Of a DNA stretch of 34,746 nt, positions 32,485 through 34,746 are shown piece after piece. The position numbers were made by a program, and so were the translations under genes. Position 1 is the stretch's first letter, and every line of letters begins with the position of its first letter. A model generated the notes under the pieces. It was not told the DNA's origin, made no database searches, and saw only the letters and a program-made list of their open reading frames with translations. Source of the stretch: JAJFTV01 sp964426355. Lineage in GTDB: Bacteria > Chloroflexota > Anaerolineae > Anaerolineales > Anaerolineaceae. Where the stretch lies: NCBI GenBank assembly GCA_964426355.1, contig CAYRRA010000019.1, positions 1-34,746 on the forward strand, read 5' to 3'.

Positions 32485-33564
32485 TTATTGTCTTGGGGCA
32501 GGTTTGCCGAGGTGTAACAGCCAGAGCAGTTCTGCCAGCAGTAACGCCCCTATCAGAACCGCTTTTTGCCAGGTCTTTAGCAGAGGTTTCTTTTCTTCCC
32601 TCTGTAAGAGATTCAGCGCCTCTTCAAAACCGGCGCGCAGCGGACGCGGCTGCCATCCCAGTTCGCGCATGGCTTTGGCACTGCTGGCGGTGTAACTGGT
32701 CCCCAATATGCGCAGGGCATCCGGGCTCATAAAGGCAGGCATGTCAAAGTGCTTTGCCAGCCAACCCGCCAACGGGATAAGCGGGCGCATGGCTTTTCCC
32801 GGCAGGTAGACATACGCCAGCCTGCGACCTGAAAGCTCAGACCAGAGCTCGGCTACCTGGCGGAAGCTGGCGATTTCGCCCACCAGCAGATAACTTTCAC
32901 CGATCCTGCCGCGTTCCGCCGCCAGGATCATTCCACGGGCGGTGTCTTCAACGTGCACAAAGGAGATGCGCGTATCGCTGCCGGGCAAAATTTTCAATAT
33001 ACCGCGGTAGAGCAGCCGGAACAAATCGGCAATGACGCTGGGGTCGCCCTGCCCGTATACCCCTCCGGGCATGACCACCACCACCGGTGCGCCCTGCTGG
33101 ATGAGGGGTTCGACCACGCGGTAATGTGCCAGCCATTTGCTGCGGTCATAGGCGGTCGTCCAGGGTGGGTTGGTGCGGTGGCTCTCATCCACCACCTCGC
33201 CGTGAGTATCGCCCAGCACGGCGATGGAACTGGTGTAGACGATGCGCCCCACACCGGCTTGCACGGCAGCTTGCAGCACATTCTCGGTGCCATAGATATT
33301 CACCGGTGTGTACTGGCGCTGCATTTCCTGGCGATAGCCATATACGCCCGCGATGTGAAAGAGGACATCACAGCCCTGCATTGCCTGGCACAGCGCCGAC
33401 TGGTCTTGCAGACTGCCATACACAGCTTCTGCCCCCAGGCTGGTCACAATTTCTTCGCTGCGCTGCGAGCGTACCAGCGCGCGCACCTGCCAATGACTGT
33501 GAACCAACTGTGCAATTAATTCTCTTCCGATAAAACCACTACCACCGGTCACGAACGCTTTCAT
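32485..33564 (-). CDS. NAD(P)-dependent epimerase/dehydratase (extended SDR)
   Basis: This 359-residue extended short-chain dehydrogenase has the cofactor motif TGGSGFIG (6-13), VLFHIAGVYG, the catalytic TSS (111-113) and Y139-x3-K143. The C-terminal substrate domain is followed by a hydrophobic helix (about 333-352), so the protein may be membrane-anchored at its C-terminus. Relatives include dihydroflavonol-4-reductase-like, 3-beta-hydroxysteroid-dehydrogenase-like and hopanoid-associated sugar epimerases; the substrate is unclear. AGGGA lies 6 nt before the ATG. It follows the DUF454 gene by 12 nt, so the two form an operon. Confidence 0.87.
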   Translation of the reverse strand: MKAFVTGGSGFIGRELIAQLVHSHWQVRALVRSQRSEEIVTSLGAEAVYGSLQDQSALCQAMQGCDVLFHIAGVYGYRQEMQRQYTPVNIYGTENVLQAAVQAGVGRIVYTSSIAVLGDTHGEVVDESHRTNPPWTTAYDRSKWLAHYRVVEPLIQQGAPVVVVMPGGVYGQGDPSVIADLFRLLYRGILKILPGSDTRISFVHVEDTARGMILAAERGRIGESYLLVGEIASFRQVAELWSELSGRRLAYVYLPGKAMRPLIPLAGWLAKHFDMPAFMSPDALRILGTSYTASSAKAMRELGWQPRPLRAGFEEALNLLQREEKKPLLKTWQKAVLIGALLLAELLWLLHLGKPAPRQ

Positions 33565-33576
33565 ATTGATTCCCTT

Positions 33577-33960
33577 TCAAGGTGATGTGGGTCTGGAGGG
33601 TTTTATTTGAACAATATGGTAAGTCACTCCGGCTGCGATCAGTATGAGGATGAGCTTTGCCCACCAGAGCGGGACAAAAAACCACGCCGACACAATGATG
33701 CTGATCCACAGCAGGCTGATGGCGAAAATCTTTGTCTTCAATGGGATGCCTTTGCCCTCGCGATAGTCCCGGATGTATTTGCCAAAGAGACGGTTGTTGT
33801 GCAGCCAGGTGAGAAACCGTTTGGAGCTGTGTGCGTAACAAACAGAAGCGAGCAGCAGCAGCGGTGTGGTTGGGATAATCGGAAGGAAGATGCCGATGAA
33901 ACCGACTGCCAGGCTGAGCGTGCCAATGAAAATCAAGAGGGGTTTGACAAGGATTTGCAT
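33577..33960 (-). CDS. DUF454 (YbaN-like) inner membrane protein
   Basis: This 127-residue protein has the DUF454 pattern: a hydrophobic N-terminus with GFIGIFLPIIPTTPLLLLA (about 19-37), then CYAHSSKRF, WLHNNRLFGKYIRDYREGKGIP, and a pair of C-terminal membrane helices (about 75-115). The function of YbaN-like proteins is unknown. ATG 33960 is preceded by AGGGA; an in-frame upstream start at 34035 would add an unrelated N-terminus. The stop is 12 nt from the epimerase start. Confidence 0.85.
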   Translation of the reverse strand: MQILVKPLLIFIGTLSLAVGFIGIFLPIIPTTPLLLLASVCYAHSSKRFLTWLHNNRLFGKYIRDYREGKGIPLKTKIFAISLLWISIIVSAWFFVPLWWAKLILILIAAGVTYHIVQIKPSRPTSP

Positions 33961-34131
33961 TTCCCTGCCAATTATGCCATAGAATGGCGGAATCTTCCCT
34001 CGTGATATTGTACTTTGACCTGAACCCCTCATCACGGTATACGCAGAGCCGGTTGAGAGTGGGGATTAATGAAAACAGGATGTCTTACCCGGCAGCAGGA
34101 GGGGGCAGCCAGGCGACTAGCTAACTTGGGT

Positions 34132-34659
34132 TTATGTAACCGCTGCGATGGCGGCTGCCGAATCCATGTGCTGCATCACGGTCAAATACCATCCCAGGGC
34201 GACCATCCAGGGCAATTCGGCGAGGTCTTTTGCGCGCGGGTGAATTTCTACTACTGAGGACAAGTGCAGCATCCCGCCAATTTTTTTGTAGCTGATCAAC
34301 GTTTCACCCGCCTCGGTTGTAAACTCGTATTGGGTTTGCCAAAAATTGGTATTGGCTGGGTAGCTGCGCCTATCGGGGAACTCCAGCGTTCCTCCTCCGC
34401 TCCAGGTGTTGTTTTTGAAGACCGCCAGGTCCATCTCCGATCCGCTGGCGCGAATCGTCACTTTGGTTTGCCAGAATCCAACGCGTTTGAATGTCCAGCT
34501 CCCATCTGCGCTGGTTGCGGTGGCGAAGGAGCCAAAAGAGCTTCGGAAATGTAATGTAGCCGCGACACGTTCACCGGCGCACAATTCATATTCCATCTTC
34601 AAGACATGCGGCTGTACCCATTTCAACTCTCGTCCAACCAGTTCAGCCAGGTTCATCAT
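34132..34659 (-). CDS. Tubby/LURP-one-like beta-barrel protein of unknown function
   Basis: This 175-residue protein consists mainly of alternating beta strands with many Trp and Phe (LKWVQPHVLKMEYEL, DGSWTFKRVGFWQTKVTIR). It ends in a hydrophobic helix (LPWMVALGWYLTVMQHMDSAAA). The layout of a 12-strand-like barrel around a C-terminal helix recalls the tubby/scramblase/LURP-one fold, but I assign this by pattern only. GGAG lies 9 nt before the first ATG (34659); the next codon is also ATG. About 170 nt separate it from the DUF454 gene. Confidence 0.65.
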   Translation of the reverse strand: MMNLAELVGRELKWVQPHVLKMEYELCAGERVAATLHFRSSFGSFATATSADGSWTFKRVGFWQTKVTIRASGSEMDLAVFKNNTWSGGGTLEFPDRRSYPANTNFWQTQYEFTTEAGETLISYKKIGGMLHLSSVVEIHPRAKDLAELPWMVALGWYLTVMQHMDSAAAIAAVT

Positions 34660-34746
34660 GAAATTTTTCTCCTTTCTTGTTGGGTGTACTGACTTGACTT
34701 TAGAGATGCGAAAATAGCGCCGAAATAGCGCACGGACCTTAAAAAC

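Overview
The window looks like chromosomal DNA of an anaerobic or facultative bacterium, most likely a Chloroflexota (Anaerolineae-type) genome. This placement is an inference from gene content: very large WD40 proteins, a DUF2089/SHOCT-like regulatory pair, a slipin under a YtrA-type GntR regulator, a tungsten/molybdenum aldehyde:ferredoxin oxidoreductase, and many small membrane proteins. No 16S rRNA or other phylogenetic marker is present. Coding density is high and I see no rRNA or tRNA gene, insertion sequence, prophage or CRISPR array.

Layout. (1) 1-2.7 kb, plus strand: the 3' end of gatA, a CPBP membrane protease, a nitrilase-family amidohydrolase and a deoxynucleoside-kinase-like P-loop protein in one tight run. 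(2) 2.7-5.1 kb, minus strand: two small DUF4177-like proteins and a GntR regulator-SPFH/slipin pair. The GntR promoter carries a striking phased TTGT array. (3) 5.3-11.3 kb, plus strand: DUF485 + ActP-like symporter, a PHP phosphoesterase, and a 974-residue membrane receptor joining a Cache sensor, PAS, PAS and CBS pair to a GlnD-like (DUF294) nucleotidyltransferase. (4) 11.3-17.5 kb: a DUF1566-type membrane protein, a SxxK serine-hydrolase lipoprotein, a DUF364 protein with a clear terminator, a CehA/McbA-type PHP hydrolase and a four-helix membrane protein. (5) 17.5-20.9 kb, plus strand: a compact VOC - iron-sulfur protein - AOR - MoaD-like cassette.

(6) 20.9-27.6 kb, minus strand: two overlapping giant WD40 genes. 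Both share an N-terminal linker of the type that joins STAND NTPases to WD40 propellers, but no NTPase is encoded. Both end in a four-cysteine zinc ribbon, and the larger one carries an internal ~1.19 kb duplication with a second zinc ribbon. (7) 27.7-31.4 kb, minus strand: a YrdB-hpt pair, then DUF2089 - alpha/beta hydrolase - SHOCT-like coiled-coil protein - methyltransferase under a promoter with a perfect 13-bp inverted repeat. (8) 31.5-34.7 kb, minus strand: a peroxiredoxin-glutaredoxin fusion, an epimerase, a DUF454 protein and a tubby-like barrel protein.

The most notable single observation is the peroxiredoxin. Its frame is interrupted by one in-frame TGA exactly where the peroxidatic cysteine belongs. 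The frame is otherwise intact on both sides, and a SECIS-like stem-loop follows at the expected distance. I read it as a selenocysteine-containing peroxiredoxin (250 residues, Sec45) that a standard gene caller would split into two broken ORFs. The other candidates for something new are the Cache-to-nucleotidyltransferase receptor beside an acetate-type symporter and the NTPase-less WD40/zinc-ribbon pair.
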